DNA of 64,000 nt from an uncultured Alphaproteobacteria bacterium (GTDB taxonomy: Bacteria; Pseudomonadota; Alphaproteobacteria; RF32; CAG-239), in NCBI GenBank assembly GCA_934254915.1, contig CAKQMH010000003.1, positions 62,001-126,000 on the forward strand. Direction: 5' to 3'. The translations under genes and the position numbers were made by a program. Shown here one piece after another: positions 63,128 to 64,000 of this stretch (its first letter is position 1; each line of letters begins with the position of its first letter). The notes below the pieces were generated by a model. The model was not told the origin of the DNA. It worked only from the letters and a program-made list of their open reading frames with translations, and searched no databases.

Positions 63128-64000
63128 TTATTTCTTAGCCAATTTGGCCGGTCGATTTTGAGCAAACATCTTTTGGTGTGAACTTTGGATGCTTGCCACT
63201 TTAGCTTTGAACTTTTTCAAGCTTGCGCCGCTCAGATTTTCCCCGGCTGAGGCTTTAATCGTGCGCGGGTTAACTCGTCTGCCATTCTGCACCACTTCAT
63301 AGTGGACATGCGGACCGGTAGAACGTCCGGTACTGCCGACATAGCCGATAACTTGACCTTGTTTAACCCGTACACCAGAACGCATACCTTTGGCGAATCC
63401 CTTCATATGACCGTAAGCGGTCGAAAATTCGGAGTTATGGCGGATTTTTATATAGTTGCCGTAAGCACCGTTATATTTGGCTACTTGAATAACTCCGTCA
63501 CCTCCGGCCAAAACCGGAGTTCCGTATGGAGCGGCATAGTCAACCCCCCAATGGATTCTCGTTTCACGCAAAATCGGGTGATAACGTTTGCCGAACGGCG
63601 AAGAAATGCGAGCCATACGATTAAGCGGCATTTTATAAAGCGTTTTCTTCATCGCCAGACCTTTTTCATTGTAGTAGTCAACATTGCCGTTAGCCGCCTG
63701 AAAACGATATAAACCGATGTGATTTTTACGCATAATCAGTCCGGCGTATAAAATGTCGCCAGATTTTACCACTTTGCCGTCAGGGGTAATATGATTTTCA
63801 TATACGATTTCAAACTTATCGCCTTTGCGTACATCGCGGCGAAAATCAATTGAGTAAGCAAAAATTTGAATAAAGTTGTTAACGATTCGTGCCGGAACAC
63901 CTTGCCGTTGCATACTTTGTGACAAAGTACCGCTAATCTCACCGGTGGCAGTGTTAACTTCTTGAATAATATCATCTTTTTTCCTGCTGACACTGTATTC
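63128..64000 (-). CDS. M23 family murein endopeptidase, 5'-truncated by window edge
   Basis: A LytM-type zinc endopeptidase that cuts peptidoglycan cross-links (MepM-like). The zinc site is complete: His in RETRIHWGVDYAAP with the Asp, and HVHYEV near the end. The SSPFGKRYHPIL block starts the catalytic domain. An upstream domain with GDKFEIVYEN and SGDILYAGL matches the OapA-like/LysM-adjacent part of MepM. The frame is open to base 64000 (first codons read EYSVSRKKDDII), so the start lies outside the window. The C-terminus is basic (Lys/Ala). Confidence 0.92.
   Translation of the reverse strand, partial: EYSVSRKKDDIIQEVNTATGEISGTLSQSMQRQGVPARIVNNFIQIFAYSIDFRRDVRKGDKFEIVYENHITPDGKVVKSGDILYAGLIMRKNHIGLYRFQAANGNVDYYNEKGLAMKKTLYKMPLNRMARISSPFGKRYHPILRETRIHWGVDYAAPYGTPVLAGGDGVIQVAKYNGAYGNYIKIRHNSEFSTAYGHMKGFAKGMRSGVRVKQGQVIGYVGSTGRSTGPHVHYEVVQNGRRVNPRTIKASAGENLSGASLKKFKAKVASIQSSHQKMFAQNRPAKLAKK

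Noticed and set aside
63766..63993. 75-codon frame at the right edge on the minus strand
   Set aside because: It overlaps the M23 peptidase in another frame; the M23 frame is open to the edge and conserved.

Overview
The window looks like a chromosomal segment of an AT-leaning alphaproteobacterium, probably an uncultured or host-associated lineage. The alphaproteobacterial signature is direct: a CtrA master regulator with phosphoacceptor Asp51, a ChpT-type phosphotransferase next to a CheY-like receiver and a CheR, a PopZ/DUF2497 polar organiser, FliI/FliJ, a YqgE protein, hpnCDE squalene genes joined to trmFO, and an AapJ-like binding protein. The standard bacterial code applies: TGA is used as a stop, and prfB carries the classical +1 recoding site.

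Layout. 1-8.3 kb (+): PBP1A (cut by the left edge), prfB, a membrane-anchored hydrolase, a YhdP/AsmA-type giant, a HAD-like protein and a YpfH-like esterase. 8.3-16.5 kb: amino-acid-binding protein, MlaC, gltX, cysS, a small unknown protein, YqgE and a DsbD-like protein. 16.5-25.9 kb, mostly (-): an unknown protein, rnhA with an AlbA_2 protein, ispH, an M16 protease, elbB (+), and the overlapping run trmFO-hpnC-hpnD-hpnE. 26-32.5 kb: the cell-cycle and motility block (exported protein, chpT-like, cheY-like, cheR; sodB, fliJ, fliI on the other strand; ctrA divergent from fliI). 32.5-40.5 kb: glgP, a TolC protein, popZ, valS.

40.6-47.7 kb is an accessory stretch: two unknown genes, an internally deleted GNAT remnant, an M3 peptidase, then visibly AT-richer genes (S66/MccF-like peptidase, a UDG-GNAT fusion, an HD hydrolase). 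These are interspersed with gene fragments and an ~82-bp repeat, and the stretch ends at tRNA-Glu. 47.9-59.6 kb returns to core functions: CoA-disulfide-reductase-like enzyme, ffh-rpsP-rimM-trmD-rplS, hisS, an aspartate-semialdehyde-dehydrogenase-like protein, an MscS channel and murD. tRNA-Thr follows, then a second small accessory block (59.7-62.1 kb) with three paralogous membrane proteins and a phage-protein-like ORF, then surE and an M23 peptidase cut by the right edge.

Strongest unusual signals: (1) an Asd homologue that keeps the fold-length sequence but has lost the catalytic Cys, the active-site His and substrate arginines; (2) a DsbD-like protein lacking both membrane cysteines while keeping both soluble Cys pairs; (3) a family-4-like uracil-DNA glycosylase fused to a GNAT domain, sitting among gene fragments and repeats; (4) a tandemly amplified small membrane-protein family beside tRNA-Thr; (5) an 18-bp perfect palindrome in the divergent ctrA/fliI promoter region. 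I found no CRISPR array, complete insertion sequence, rRNA or replication origin.
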